Source: Carettochelys insculpta (Eukaryota; Chordata; Testudines; Carettochelyidae). From it: DNA of 64,000 nucleotides. Where the stretch lies: contig NC_134137.1 in the NCBI RefSeq assembly GCF_033958435.1, forward strand, positions 250,092,501 through 250,156,500. The letters are read 5' to 3'. A program made the position numbers and the translations under genes. Shown piece by piece: positions 11,613-23,389 of this stretch. Position 1 is the first letter of the stretch, and each line of letters starts with the position of its first letter. The notes below the pieces were generated by a model. That model was not told the origin of the DNA. It worked only from the letters and a program-made list of their open reading frames with translations, and did not search any database.

Positions 11613-12544
11613 ACTTTTTCCTTTCTGGCTCCCTCCATGGCTGGGCAACCCTGGAACCTGTCACACTAGCTTGCTCAGGTAACATTGTCTGCTGTACTTG
11701 AGCTTCTGGGCTCTTGGATTTTTGGACCCTTCTCAGGGTCACGTGGACTATCAAGTGATTTTTGTTGCACCCTCTGAGAACTTCACCCTGCAAGTGCTGG
11801 GCAATTGACTCAGTATTTACTATAAGTGGGCATTGCCAACTCATGACATATATGGCTAATAAATGACCATTTCTTGTTTAAATAAAATAAATCCATGCTA
11901 ACATTTAAATATTGGGGCTACCTCTCAGTTACCCTATTTCACTTTCTAACAGGCACCTTCTACTGCTAGGGGAATTCTGCAAAAGTCAGCAAATTTTTTT
12001 AGTTGAAATAACAATACGTTATCATGCCAGTTTCAATTATTTTGGTAATTTATTTTAAAAATCCTGTCAGCAAGTATGCCTGAACAACTCTCTCCCCCAC
12101 AAAGGAGTAGAGTCTTAAAGAAACTCCTGTGACAATCGAATTCCTGTTTCTCTGCCCTTCCCTGCACTCCCCTCGTGCCTAGACACAAGGCTCCCCCAGC
12201 TCAGATACCTACGCTCCTTCCCCTTCCAGAGCCCAGGAATAGCACCCTCTGTATGCCCCATAGCCCAGCAATCCAAAGGGGGAAACATCCTGCTGCTTGG
12301 TCTCAGGTTTGGGGGTGGGGGACACACCACCACCTCATTTCTTCAGCATGTGTGGGGAACTGCAGCTGCCAGGAACCCTCCCCTTTCCCTGGCAGTGTTT
12401 TCTGTGTGTGAGTGGGGCTCTGATGGGTCCCGTGGCCCCTAGTGTCTAGTAATCGTAGATTTAAAGGAGACCCAGAAAGGAAAAGAAAAAAAACTGCTTG
12501 TGCCATTTTTGGAGTTGATATGATGATAGAAACGAGCAGGGATG

Positions 12545-12745
12545 TACGTGTAACCGCCCACAGGCACACTCAAACCTGGGACCTCTAGAGCTCTGTGCAG
12601 GTGCTGCTACCATTTGAGCTGAAAATCAGCTGACTCTCAGCTAAGGGGGTAGAGAAGAGTCATTCTTTCTCTGTGCAAGTGGTCTAGGTGCCACTACATG
12701 GGACAGTGCGCCACACTTGGGTGTGTGGGTTACACGTGCAGGCGT
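12545..12745. repeat. tRNA-like dispersed repeat
   Basis: The sequence CAAACCTGGGACCTCTAGAG, followed by TTTGAGCTGAAAATCAGC and later GGTCTAGGTGCCACTA, matches a dispersed reptile repeat I know only by pattern. A related but diverged copy begins near 17805 (GGATGGAACCAGGGATCTCT), and another may stand at 51060-51150. Confidence 0.4.
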
Positions 12746-12800
12746 ACGTTTCTTTGGGAAAGTTCCCCTGCTTATTTTTTACTTCAGAAATTCTGATTAT

Positions 12801-14444
12801 GGCTGCATCTACACTACAAGATAAAATTGATTTTAAGTCAGTTAGCCCAATTTTTCCAAGTGCCTTTCCTCACCGTAAATTCCATTAGCTCAACTTATGG
12901 ACCACTAAAATCACCATGATATTGAAATCCTAAAATTTTAGTAACCTGACAGGTGTAGTGTTCAGTTCTAATTTAAAATTCCAAATGAAGGGTAGTGAGG
13001 CTGCGCCATGTCTTTCAATCAAATTCAGTAACCTCCAGACATGTCCCGTATGTGCCCCACAATGCCCCACAGTTCTCCGCTCTGGCCTGTTCCATCTCCA
13101 CTGCTCTCAGGTGTGGAGGAATTAGGGAATAGGAAGACCGTTACAACTGGGCACCTGGAAGCCTGTGGCTGTAGAGTCGTGAGATGCTGAAAAATCTTCT
13201 TTTGTTCTGTTTGCTAGTAGTGCAGTTGTGGGGTCTGTGGTTCTGTGTATACCCCTGCTGGCTGCCTTTTTTTCTGCACTGTCTGGCAAGAGCCGCTGGC
13301 CCCCCATACCATGTGTCAGCTAGGCTGCGTTGGGGGTCATGCTTGTCTGGTACTACGAAAATCTTCTTTTCAGCCTGCCCCGCACGTCCCCTACCTTCCC
13401 TACCCCTGGAGGCACCACACGATCTGGAATGTTCTCATACCCAGCCGCATCATGTGGCTTGACACCAAAACAACAAAGGGCGTGTAGCACAAGGTGCCAG
13501 GCAGCTTGCGTGCAGTGAGGCTCACAATTGTCAGGGGCTGGCTGTAGCCAACGGTATTTTTAGCTGCCTGGTGGAAGTCTCCCTCGGCGGCCATGATTCT
13601 TGGGGGTGGCTTTAGCAGGGGGTCTTTTAGCTGCTTGGGGGACTTTTCCCTCAGCAGTAATGATTTTTGAGGGCTGGTGGTAGCTGGGGATTGTTTAGCC
13701 ACCCCGAGCTGTATGTTTCAGTGAAGGCAATGTATTAGCTGTACAATTACCACAGTAGTCAAAGTAAGGCCTGCAGCAGGGAATATTCTTGTCCTAAGGG
13801 TCTTCTTTTCCAGGTCCAAACCTGGCTGTAGTCTGGGGTCTTTTAGCCTGATGAATCATATGAGTTTCAGTGTAGCGACTGTATCTACCTAGACATAAGG
13901 GTCTTCTTTTGTGGGAGGCCTAAATCCAGATTCAGGTTCCTGAAAGCGCCTCCATGGGTGGTCATGATTTTCATGGCTGTCCAAAGTGTACTGTCTTTTA
14001 GCTGCCCTGGGCCATTACTGATGATTCATTCAAGTTTCAGTGTAGCACCCATGCCTACTCTTTCCAGGGAGGCGTAGAACAATATCCAAGCCCAAAATAG
14101 AGCCTAGGCATGGTGTTTCAGTGTAGCACACGTGTCTACTTAAACATCTTTAATATGGTGGGGGAAGAGGGGAATGAAATGTGGGAAGATGGCATCATAT
14201 ACCCACATCTACTTGTCGGGCCAGAATGCAATGGGGCTCAGGGAACTGTGGGCTGAGTTCCCACAATACACTGACACAGTACTCGATTTATGCTCGTTTT
14301 AAGCTACTTGTGTGTGGCAGCAGTGAGTTGATTTTGAGGGGAGCATGTGGGACGGTGAAGATGCTCAAAATCAAATGGATAAAATCCAGGGGTAAGAAAT
14401 CGATTTTAATAAAATAGATTTTATCTCATAGTGCAGAAGCAGCC
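12801..14444. mobile_element. Long Harbinger-type non-autonomous element
   Basis: The left end GGCTGCATCTACACTACAAG and the inverted right end GGCTGCTTCTGCACTATGAG match, and ATAAAATTGATTTTAA recurs inward on both sides. The flanking triplets TAT and TAA may be a mutated 3-bp duplication. The 1.6-kb interior has no transposase. It contains repeated short blocks (several copies of a GGGTCTTCTTTT or GTCTTTTAGC motif between 13620 and 14110) that suggest internal duplication. Confidence 0.6.
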
Positions 14445-14726
14445 TAAGTCTAGGCTGGAAGACTTCCACGATGGATCAAGAGCCAGTGAAATGATTACCT
14501 CACAAGAATGAAATGAGTGAAAGTTTGAGCAGATGAAATGGGATGGGCTTTTTGATTGTACTGTTTAAAGTTCTGTTTGGTTCTTTTATTTTGTTAAGGC
14601 CTATTTAATTTATATGACTCACTAGCCTTTTAAATAAAGTAATCTTTCATTGGAATTGTCTCTCCCTCTTTTTCAAGTAACATGTAAACAACACTGAAAG
14701 GGCTCGGAGGTCATTCGACAAAAGCA

Positions 14727-15600
14727 GGTGAGAAGAGAGTGTTGTCTAGTGGGTAGGGCAGTTGACTTGCAGTCATCAGAAAAGGTGTTCCTGGGTCTCC
14801 TCCTGGCCTATTGAGCCATGTCTACACGTGCACGCTACTTCGAAGTCGCAGCACTAACTTCGAAATAGCGCCCGTCATGGCTACACGCGTCGGGCGCTAT
14901 TTCGAAGTTAACTTCGACGTTAGGCGGCGAGACGTCGAAGTCGCTATCCTCATCAGGAGATGGGGATAGCACCCTACTCCGACGTTCAACGTCGAAGTAG
15001 GGACCGTGTAGTCATTGCGCGTCCCGCAACTTCGAAATAGCAGGGTCCGCCATGGTGGCCATCAGCTGAGGGGTTGAGAGACGCTCTCTCTCGAGCCCCT
15101 GCGGGGCTCTATGGTCACTGTGGGCAGCAGCCCTTAGCCCAGGGCTTCTGGCTGCTGCTGCGGCAGCTGGGGATCCATGCTGCAGGCACAGGGTCTGCAA
15201 CCAGTTGTCGGCTCTGTGTATCTTGTGTTGTTTAGTGCAACTGTGTCTGGGAGGGGCCCTTTAAGGGAGCGGCTTGCTGTTGAGTCCGCCCTGTGACCCT
15301 GTCTGCAGCTGTGCCTGGCACCCTTATTTCAATGTGTGCTACTTTGGCATGTAGACGTTCCCTCGCAGCGCCTATTTCGATGTGGTGATGCGCAACGTCG
15401 AAGTTGAACATCAACGTTGCCAGCCCTGGAGGACGTGTAGATGTTATTCATCGAAATAGCCTATCTCGATGTTGCTACATCGAAATAAGCTATTTCGATG
15501 TAGGCTTCATGTGTAGACGTAGCCTTGTTGATCTTAGGCAAATCAGTACATTCTTCTGTGTCACTGTTTCCTCTCCTGCCCTATGTCTATCTTGACTGTT
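14727..15600 (+). repeat. MIR SINE split by a Harbinger-type element
   Basis: The left part (14727-14810, GTCTAGTGGGTAGGGCAGTT and onward) and the right part (15528-15600, ATCTTAGGCAAATCAGTACA, then TCACTGTTTCCTCTCC) read as one MIR, in the + orientation, once the element at 14814-15524 is removed. Assignment is by the conserved core-SINE pattern and is moderately certain. Confidence 0.55.
14814..15524. mobile_element. Harbinger-type MITE, CpG-rich
   Basis: The ends AGCCATGTCTACACGTG and (inverted) GGCTACGTCTACACATG match, with TTG on both sides (14811-14813 and 15525-15527). The interior is rich in CGAAGT/ACTTCG and CGACGTC motifs, and the CpG density is unusually high for intron DNA. The open frames inside are short. 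It sits inside a MIR copy. Confidence 0.75.
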
Positions 15601-15944
15601 GAGATCAGAGGTCAGCAACCTTTCTGAGGTGAAGTGCCGAAATTTGACTTTTTGATCTCTGTGTATGGTCTGAGTGCTGGTGATACTTTTAAAAGTCACT
15701 AATAGTCCTACATATGACAGCTTCATTAATATATAAATTAAGAAACAGAGCTTTATCATTTAGATGGTGGTTGGTAGCGTTACCTCATCTTTTGTTAATC
15801 TACAGGCCACATGGCTTTGAGCAAGCTCCTGGCTGCAGGTGGGAGGAGGGGCAGGGCTGAGCCCCTGCATCACATGCCAATGAAAATCGGCTTTTGTGCC
15901 ACTTTTGGCACCCATGCCAGGGGTTGATGACCCCTGCTTTAGAT
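15598..15944. mobile_element. hAT-type MITE
   Basis: The 331-bp insert (15606-15936) starts CAGAGGTCAGCAACCTTTC and ends GGGGTTGATGACCCCTG. The 8-bp flanks GTTGAGAT and CTTTAGAT agree at 6 of 8 positions. It shares long stretches with the copy at 62978-63309 (for example AAAAGTCACTAATAG and GGCTTTGAGCAAGCTCCTGG). Confidence 0.75.
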
Positions 15945-16229
15945 TATAAACTGTGTGGGATTGGCACTACCTTTTACCATGTGTTTGTGCAGTGTTGAGG
16001 ACAGTGGTGTCCGATCGTGATTTCTCGGTACTGTCAAAATATGAATATTCATGCAAGACCACAGTTTCACACTTCCACTATTTCTACAATGTAAGAAATA
16101 AGTTGAGGGAAATGTAACCAACCAATGAAAAACATTAAGGGATTTTTGACACATTATCAAAAAGCAAAACAAGGGCACAAACCTAATTAAAATGGGGGGA
16201 AAATCCTTTTTATAGGTCTTTTTACAGGC

Positions 16230-16400
16230 AAAAGTTTTGGACTAGGGAGAACTGCATTTAATTCACAGCTTACTGCAGACTTTTCTGTGTGACCCTAAGC
16301 AATTTATCTACTGCTTCCTTTCCTATACCAGGGAGAGAATAGAACCACCCTCTCACAGGGCTGTTAAGTGCTCAAACGTTCTGGAAATAGGGGCTATGAA
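16230..16400 (+). repeat. MIR SINE
   Basis: The core contains TGTGTGACCCTAAGCAATTT, then CTTCCTTTCCTATACCAGG and TCTCACAGGGCTGTTAAG. This is the conserved order of a MIR (core-SINE): donor-tRNA part lost, core, and LINE-derived tail. Ancient and diverged. Confidence 0.55.
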
Positions 16401-18059
16401 GTTTAGATGGGCTCCCCATGTTCTCTTCCCCATTTAAGTTAGCTGAACAGTGCATGTCAAGTGTTTCCTTCTGCAAGGGTTGGGGTTTTTTTTGCTTTCT
16501 TGATGACTGAATAATTAACACACACATTTGCTCTGACTAAAACACACTTTTAATACCAAACACGGACGGTCTGAATAGGAAAGAATTTAATTGTGAAACA
16601 GATTACAGTTGGATGACAAATGTCCGTATTTAAGAAGGAAATAGTGTGATACTGCAGCATGTTTGTGTTTGCTGCTACTGACTGACAGCTCAGAACCTGG
16701 CAGTGCTCTTTCTCTCTTTTCACCTATTGGGCTGTGTCAGATAATGAAGAAGTATTTAAATTGTACGATGGCTGTAAGATGATGATATATGCAAGATTTG
16801 TTCGTGAAATTTTTGGGGAGGTCTGCAGAGTATGTCTTGTACTGCATTGTAAAGCAGTACTTACTGAACTTTAAAAGCTCAAAATACCAGCGCTGCCAAA
16901 TGCCACTGGTGTGCCACCTTTTCAAGAAGTTGCAGGATTGGAAGCGAAGTTTCCCAGGAATCCTTGAGTTAGAGCCAAATGCCATCTGATCTCTTTCTGT
17001 TGCTACAGAGCTTTCTGCTGGTGAGCGAAATCTCTTGGATTTTTTTTTTTAAATCTTTTTGTCTGCTCTGCCATTTCCTGTTGGAAATAGTAAAATTGAT
17101 TTCACATTAAGGTGTCATGTATCTATGCTATATAATGGAAAAGACTGCATTGCAGGGGGATGGGGAGTTATACAGTTACGCAACTAATGGGGTATGGCCG
17201 TCAAGTAACAGAAGCCTGGAAGCAGAGCATACAACATGGTATTGGTTCAGAAGATACCAGGCATCGAGGATATAAGTATTATAGAAAGTGTTTGGAGCAT
17301 GTGATCTTATAATTTATAGAATATAAATATAGGTTGTCATGAAAAATAATGGTGGACTTGATTTAGAGGGCAAGCCCTGGGAAAACTGAAATTTAGTTGT
17401 TTTTTTGATTTATAGTACTGCCTGTTTTTCTCCTTCTCCGAGTTCAAAGTATTGTAAAAGTTCCATACACAGCTATCACACACTCTAATTTATGTACTAT
17501 GGTTTTCACTGTAAATATTTTCATTTCATACTAAAGCAAACATTGCTACAAGGTGGCAGGGTTTGCTTTGCTAATGCCTGGCAACTACTTTAAGGAGCAG
17601 CCACACAAAATTGAGATTAGGTAGCAAAACAGTGAGGATTTGGGGCAAGTGCCAAGGAAGGCACCACAGTTGATTTGACTATGAATCTGGTTTTTGAGCC
17701 CTTGAATGCCCAAGCAGGACCTATTGCTGTGGGGGAAAAAAAAGGAAAAGGAGGTGTTTCAATGACAGACTTAATGTAGTGTGGTGGTTGCCACATTGGT
17801 CAGTATTTCAGGGATGGAACCAGGGATCTCTGGAGGTGGCAGAACATGCCTTAAGAACTCAAACTAGAGAGCCAAGCGTACTTAATCATCAGTGCAACAC
17901 TCATGTGCGCTAGCTGTTTGGCATAGAAGGGTGTACAGAAGTAGGTTACCAGAGTATCAGAGAACTGCTGTCCATGGTGATGCGCTATAGTTGAATGAGG
18001 TTATAGTCGTCAGGGCCCCAAAAAGTCACAGGACTATCTGTATTTTTAAAAACGAACAT

Positions 18060-18345
18060 ATTTTGCTGCCTTTCAGGGCTGGCAACAGACTTTGCTGTGC
18101 CTTGGATGGTGTGGGGGAGGGGGCTTGATTCCACCATGGAAGGGACAGTCCTCAAGAGGAAGGAGTGGGACTAGGGTCAGCCAGCCTTCAGCACCACCCA
18201 GACTGTGCACTGCCTCCTTCAGCCAGCCTTTAGAGTTGCCTGGACCGCACTGCACTGCACTTCACTTATGCATTCCAGTGATGATTTAAAGGGTCTGGGC
18301 CCTGGGGCAGCTGCTTCTCCCCGCTCTCTATTGGTGACCCTGCTT
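18060..18345. repeat. GC-rich dispersed repeat, related to 590-870 and 26030-26330
   Basis: The stretch around 18285-18345 (AAAGGGTCTGGGCCCTGGGGC, then a GCTGCTTCTCCCC block) recalls the GC-rich repeat seen near 26220-26330. The agreement is short and the borders are unclear. Confidence 0.3.
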
Positions 18346-19319
18346 CTTTAGGAAATACAGGGACTGCCGGACCCATACTCTCCTCTCCCTGTTGTGTCGA
18401 CACTGTCCTTGGACATCTCGCTGTGTTTCATTTTTACTGACTATTCACTTCTCAAGGGTGAGAGGATGTGTACAGTGAGCCAAGTTCTGTTCTTGTTCCA
18501 CTGGTGGCGGAGAGCTCCGCTGAGTTCATGGTAGTGAAACTGAGTGGGATTTGCATCTGTATCTCATATAGCCTAGAGATGAGATATGCACTTGGATGTC
18601 ACCTACACGTCTCCAGTGATGAAACAGGATGTACATCCTACTATAAGTAATTCATGCGGGACTTTCCATGTGTGTTTTTACAGATGAATTAGCTGAGCTG
18701 GGGAATGAGATGCTCGGTACCCACATGTGTGAAACTTTTTATGGTGGAGGGTTGTCCGCAGCTGATCTAGATGGGTGGTTAAAAGCAGCATGTTTCCTAT
18801 CTTTGGTTTCCCTCACGTTTGTGAGGCTGACATTTTTTTCCCTGATAGTAACAAATGAACAAGGAATAATTACTTGCATTTAAATATACAAATATAGACA
18901 ATATAAAAAATAAGTAAAGTGCAACATATAGGCACTGATTTAGGGCATTGTGTAATAATATTGCGGTACCTAGAGCTTTAAGTCTTAATTGGGATTGTGT
19001 GGTAGTTGTGGAAAAACAGCGTGTTTTTGGGGAAGAGAGAGCTGGGGAATGCCTGCGAGGCAGTATATTTTTAAACTATTTCTGATGACTAAGCGTTATG
19101 TTTGTTTGTGTGAGCCCCTAGATAAGAGGGCAGTAATAAATAAGTGAATATGCTTATAAGTGCGTGTGGCTGTCCCTCCTGATCTATGTCTGAGTGAGGC
19201 CAAGCCACATCATTGTCGTTCTCTCAGCATGACAGTCCATTAGCTATCTTTAAAACTCAGGCTGATTGAGCTAGGCTGAGCAATAATGAGTCTATGAATC
19301 CTGTTCATTGTTAAGGGCT

Positions 19320-19620
19320 CCTGCCCTGTAGTCAAGGCAGAACAACCAAAGGACTTATGAGCCCTGGGCCCTCTGACAGGGCAGGGGAGTGAACAGTTTG
19401 GGGCTGTGGTCTGTAGTCCGGGTACAGCAATGAAAGGTCTAGCACCCTAGCTGTGTGGATGGTTGACTAGCACAGGTCTCCTGGTCTGCAGGGGGGAGGT
19501 TTCCACCCCAAGGATGGGATGGTGAGTGGACACGGACCCAGCTGATTTCATTGGGTCCCAGCCCAGGGTCTGATAGTGGCGGAGTGTCAGCAAAAATCCA
19601 GACACAGTGGGAACCACTGC
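19320..19620. repeat. Unclassified repeat related to 23390-24600
   Basis: The block GAGCCCTGGGCCCTCTGACA, then GGGCAGGGGAGTGAAC, matches GAGCCCAGGCCCTGCAGCAG and GGGCGGGGCAGTAGTGAAC near 23630. The two regions therefore hold members of one family. No reading frame or terminal repeat identifies the class. Confidence 0.4.
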
Positions 19621-19708
19621 TCTAACTTACACCAAGGTTTGGTGGCTGAGGACCAGAGAGCTGCAGCTAGCTACTTGTGATCTCCACCAGTGCTGTATCT
19701 ACATTTTA

Positions 19709-19723
19709 AAAAAAAAAAAAAGT

Positions 19724-19765
<42 letters not shown>
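19709..19765. repeat. Poly-A and (TG)n microsatellite
   Basis: A run of A is followed by AGTAAG and then about 20 uninterrupted TG units at 19726-19765. Simple-sequence repeat, likely polymorphic in length. Confidence 0.9.
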
Positions 19766-19766
<1 letters not shown>

Positions 19767-20427
19767 CATTCTTTCTCCAGTTTTGTTTTCACCTTTTTAA
19801 GAAATGCAAGTCCTTCAGTGAAGGTGGTAAATCTCTTTCTAGGATTTTGGGTGCCTAATACCCGCCAGGTCCTTTTCAAGATCCCAGCCTTCGATTAACA
19901 TTATGATTCAGAAATAATTATAAAATTTGATCATCGTATCTTAATATTTTAAACATTTTAGTTGAAAATGACTTTAGTGAATGTGGAAGTGGACCTAACA
20001 CAGAATACACCTCCCCACTCCTCCCACCAACAGAGCCCCCTTGCTTTTTATTAGCCCTCAAGCAAAGTTTTCACTTTTTTTAAAAAATCCATCTCTTTAT
20101 AATTTCCACTGACCATTGATGCTTTTTTCTCTCCACTTATTTCTATATGCCCAGCGTGAAACAATTTTCTACATTTACTGATCAAAATAGAATTCTTCTG
20201 AGCCTAGCTTTGATAACCAGTTGACAATAAAGAGTATATAGAAATAAAAACAGTTAAGTGTTTGTTCTCAAAGAAGTCAGACTTGGGCAGGTCATTTAAT
20301 CTCTCTGTGCCTCTTTCCCATACATAAAATGTGGAAAATCCATTTCTCTTGTCTCTTTTCCTGCTTTTCTGCTTCCATTGTAAGCTCTCTGGGAGAGGGG
20401 ATACCTCTTATTATAGATTTGTATATC

Positions 20428-21109
20428 GCCTAGTGAAGGGGTCTGCAACTGAAATAGCGAGAAGAGCCATTTTTTCAAATTCAAGTACAAAATCAATACT
20501 CCAAGAGCCACAATGCATGTGAATATGAGACAGCCCTTAATAAATAACATCAACCTGTACTCTTCATAACCCCGTTTGAAGAGCAGCGCACACGCAATGG
20601 TTTGTACTAGTTGAAAAGTTTGTTACTTTCACCCTGAGACTGGAGAGCAAATGAGGACAAGGAAAATGCTGTGCCTGGTTTGCATCAACCCTCCCTGCCC
20701 CCCCACCCCCCGAATAACGTGCCTCAAACGATGAGCTCCATGTGCTGCCACTTCTCCATGGCCGTCACCCCTTCCCCCTGCCTTCTCAGCGTGGCTGCAC
20801 AGCTCCAGCAGGGGCAGGCTTGGCTGCCCCTCCCCCCAGCTCCCTGCTCACTTCCCCTACCTGCTGTGCAGGTGGCTCCCTGCCCTGCTGCGCTGAAATA
20901 GTGGAACTAAATTTAATTGGCTTAATGGCTGGATTCCTCCCACTGCCCTGCTGGCTGTTAGTGGAGCTAAATTGAATTGCTTTATTTCAGCAGCAGCAGG
21001 GCTGGGAGCCACAGAGAACTCAGTGGTGGCAACTCCTGGAGCCACAACTGACTCCTGACAGAGCCGCATGTGTCTTGGGAGCTGCAGGTTGCCATTCCCT
21101 GACCTAGTA
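20428..21109. mobile_element. hAT-type MITE, 666 bp
   Basis: Flanks GCCTAGTG (20428-20435) and ACCTAGTA (21102-21109) form a near 8-bp duplication (6 of 8). The insert starts AAGGGGTCTGCAACTG and ends CAGGTTGCCATTCCCTG. The interior has an internal repeat: GTGGAACTAAATTTAATTGG at about 20900 and GTGGAGCTAAATTGAATTGC at about 20960. The rest is C-rich with no transposase. Confidence 0.7.
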
Positions 21110-21214
21110 TAAAGAGGATCCCTTCTTGACTGAGTCCTTTTAAGTTTTGCTGTGATTCTACTAGTACTAGATAATACACTCTGCTTTGTGATGTTGGTTA
21201 TGCTAGTCAGCTAA

Positions 21215-21440
21215 CAGGGTGTGATCCTGTGGTTAGAAAACTAACTGTGCACTGTAGAGGCCAGAATTTAATTTTCTGTCCCACCATGGTCTTTCTACAT
21301 GACCTCAGACCATTTACCTACTCCCTCAGTTTCCCATCTGTGAAATGGGGCTGTTGCTGGATAGAAATTCTCTGTCTCACACGAATCTTGTGAGGATAAG
21401 TATAGCTAAGGTTTTGAGGTGCTCAGATCATATTGTTAGA
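21215..21440 (+). repeat. MIR SINE
   Basis: The order is AGAATTTAATTTTCTGTCCC, TACATGACCTCAGACCATTT, then CAGTTTCCCATCTGTGAAAT and GGGGCTGTTGC, ending in TTGTGAGGATAAGTATAGC. This is a clear MIR core and tail in the + orientation. Confidence 0.7.
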
Positions 21441-22199
21441 GGGGCTGTCTAAGACAGGTCCTTGCTGAGATCAGTTAAAAAAAAGTTGGGTATGTGGTTG
21501 TGATATCGATGTGTACAGTGTATGTTTTGCCTAGTGCAGCAGAATGCCCTGTAACCACCTGTGGTACTTTGGAATAATGATGGAGACCATTTGCAACTTT
21601 TATCTGTAATATTCTATCTCCACTGAGTTCCAAGAAACCTGAGGCTGGTGAGCAACTTGGGTACTGTTTTGTTACCCAACCTTGGGGAAAGCACATGTGG
21701 AATTGAACAGTGTTAAAATTCCTAATATTCCTTGCATCCGTGTGACCATCTTTTTATTTTAGCACTGCAAAAGATTAGTAGTAGGAGCAGGTCTCTGAAG
21801 CCCAAGAGGAGGCCACTTATTCTCAGGCTTTCAGAAGTCTCATACTTTCAGCCATTATAAAGTATCCACAAGGCCATATTAGAGCAAAGAAGAGTGGGGA
21901 AAAAAGCTTGCAGGTTTACATATTTCTTGCAGTCTTGTGGCCTAGAGCTCTACCTTGAGTGTTCAGAGAGCCTGTGCTGAGTGGGAGAGTAGGAGTCATT
22001 GAAAGATTATGGTCAACTCAGCTCTTTCTCCCACATTTATGGCTTCATTACTGTTGGAATGTTTTATATCTAATGTAATCTATGACCCAACATTGTTGTA
22101 TCTAGGCATTGCTGAAAAAACAAAAGAATCCCATCCAAAAAGGAAACATATTTCAACATCTCTTTCATTGGTGTATTTTTTTTTTCTGATTTTCTGCAG

Positions 22200-22315
22200 A
22201 TTGCCTTTTCAAGGTGTGTCCTATGAATAGATACTCTGCACAGAAGCAGTACTGGAAAGCCAAGCAAGCCAAACAAGGAAACCATACAGAAGCAGCTCTG
22301 CTTAAGAAGCTACAA
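22200..22315 (+). CDS. ITPR2: ITPR2 coding exon 3
   Basis: The exon completes a split Asp codon and then encodes 38 residues starting [18 protein letters not shown] and ending AALLKKLQ (about residues 55-93). In the family this covers the end of the first beta-strand bundle and the start of the helix-turn-helix arm that projects from the suppressor domain and contacts neighbouring subunits. The acceptor is ttctgcag at 22192-22199 after a T-rich tract, and the donor is CAA|gtaaga. The exon ends in phase 0. It is separated from the previous exon by an 18.5-kb, repeat-rich intron. Confidence 0.95.
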
Positions 22316-23157
22316 GTAAGAGACATGTTAACTGAATCTTTAGGCAGTGGTAGAATTACAATATAATGAAGACACAATAACAAATTGCCATGGTGACTAT
22401 TATGCCGCCATAGCAATCCTCTTTATAGACCCCCTTCCTCCAGCCTCCTACCCCTGTGACTGGCACTGTTACCCTCTAACATCCTGTGGGTCTTGCCTTA
22501 GATTGTCAGCCCTTTGTCACAGGGAATGTTGTGTTGAATCACTGGGGATGCCTATGTCTTTCTTTTAATTTAGAGGATCATTTTAGGTCTGAGTTCTAGG
22601 AGTTAGGCAAAGGGACATGGAGAGCCCTTTTCCACACCTTCAGCCTGACATATCTCCGGTAAGGCTGCTGTTATTGCTGTCAGTATAGTTGGTGGCACCT
22701 GCTCATCACTGGACACCATATACTTCCCTCCTTTGCATCAAACACAGTGGATATGAAGAAGGAGTTCCTTTGTCACTGAACAAGGGTCTGCACAGAGAGC
22801 AAAACATGCAACAGAAGGCGGGGTCCAGAGCAGGGGACTTGCTTGATTCTGTAGCTGCCTCTGCCACTGACTGTCCTTGAGTAAATCATTTTAAACTCAG
22901 CCTGCAACCATGCCATTTGTGAACTGCATGCTGCAATTAAACAGAGTCCCATTAAAGTCAAAGAGGGGTCTGTGTAGGACCAACAGTCTTCGTGCATGCC
23001 ATGCACTGCAGCACTGGGGCCTCAAGCATCTATGAAGTGCTGGCTAAAAGTTGTGCAGTATTGCAAAATTTCTAAAATAGTTTTGTGACTTTTGGATAAA
23101 AATGCTACATAAGTGGAATTATTATTGTGCATTTCTTTTTCCTGTATGCACACATCC

Positions 23158-23331
23158 ATCTCTTAGAGCTGGAAGAGACCTCCAGAGGTCATCTAGTCCA
23201 GTCCCCTGTCCTCTCGGCAGGGCCAAGCGCCATCCCTGACATCTATTTGCCCCAGTGCCTCCTCAAGGATTAAACTCACAGCCCTAGGTTTAGCAGCCTA
23301 ATGCTCAAACCGCTGAGCTATCCCTCTCCCC
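23158..23331 (-). mobile_element. tRNA-headed SINE with CR1-like tail
   Basis: On the - strand it starts GGGGAGAGGGATAGCTCAGC, a tRNA-like A box, followed by a B box near GGGCTGTGAGTTTAATCC. It ends in GACTGGACTAGATGACCTCT and TTCCAGCTCT, which matches the 3' end of CR1 LINEs. This is the pol III SINE type well known from turtles. Confidence 0.8.
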
Positions 23332-23389
23332 TGTAAGTTACCACTGATGTAACTGGAAGTGTGTTAGTTTATAATACTGTAGTGGTCAG

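Larger units (their letters stand above)
3688..22199 (+). other. ITPR2 intron 2
   Basis: This is the longest complete intron in the window (18.5 kb). Elements with supported borders: short palindrome 5853-5957, hAT MITE 6270-6565, Harbinger-type MITE 6628-6866, decayed Harbinger 6918-11384, CR1 tail 11411-11612, tRNA-like repeat about 12545-12745, Harbinger-type element 12801-14444, MIR split by a Harbinger-type element 14727-15600, hAT MITE 15606-15936, MIR 16230-16400, unclassified repeat 19320-19620, (TG)n 19726-19765, hAT MITE 20436-21101 and MIR 21215-21440. In 3688-5850, 16400-17750, 18350-19300 and 21450-22190 I see nothing recognisable beyond T- or C-rich tracts. Confidence 0.75.
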
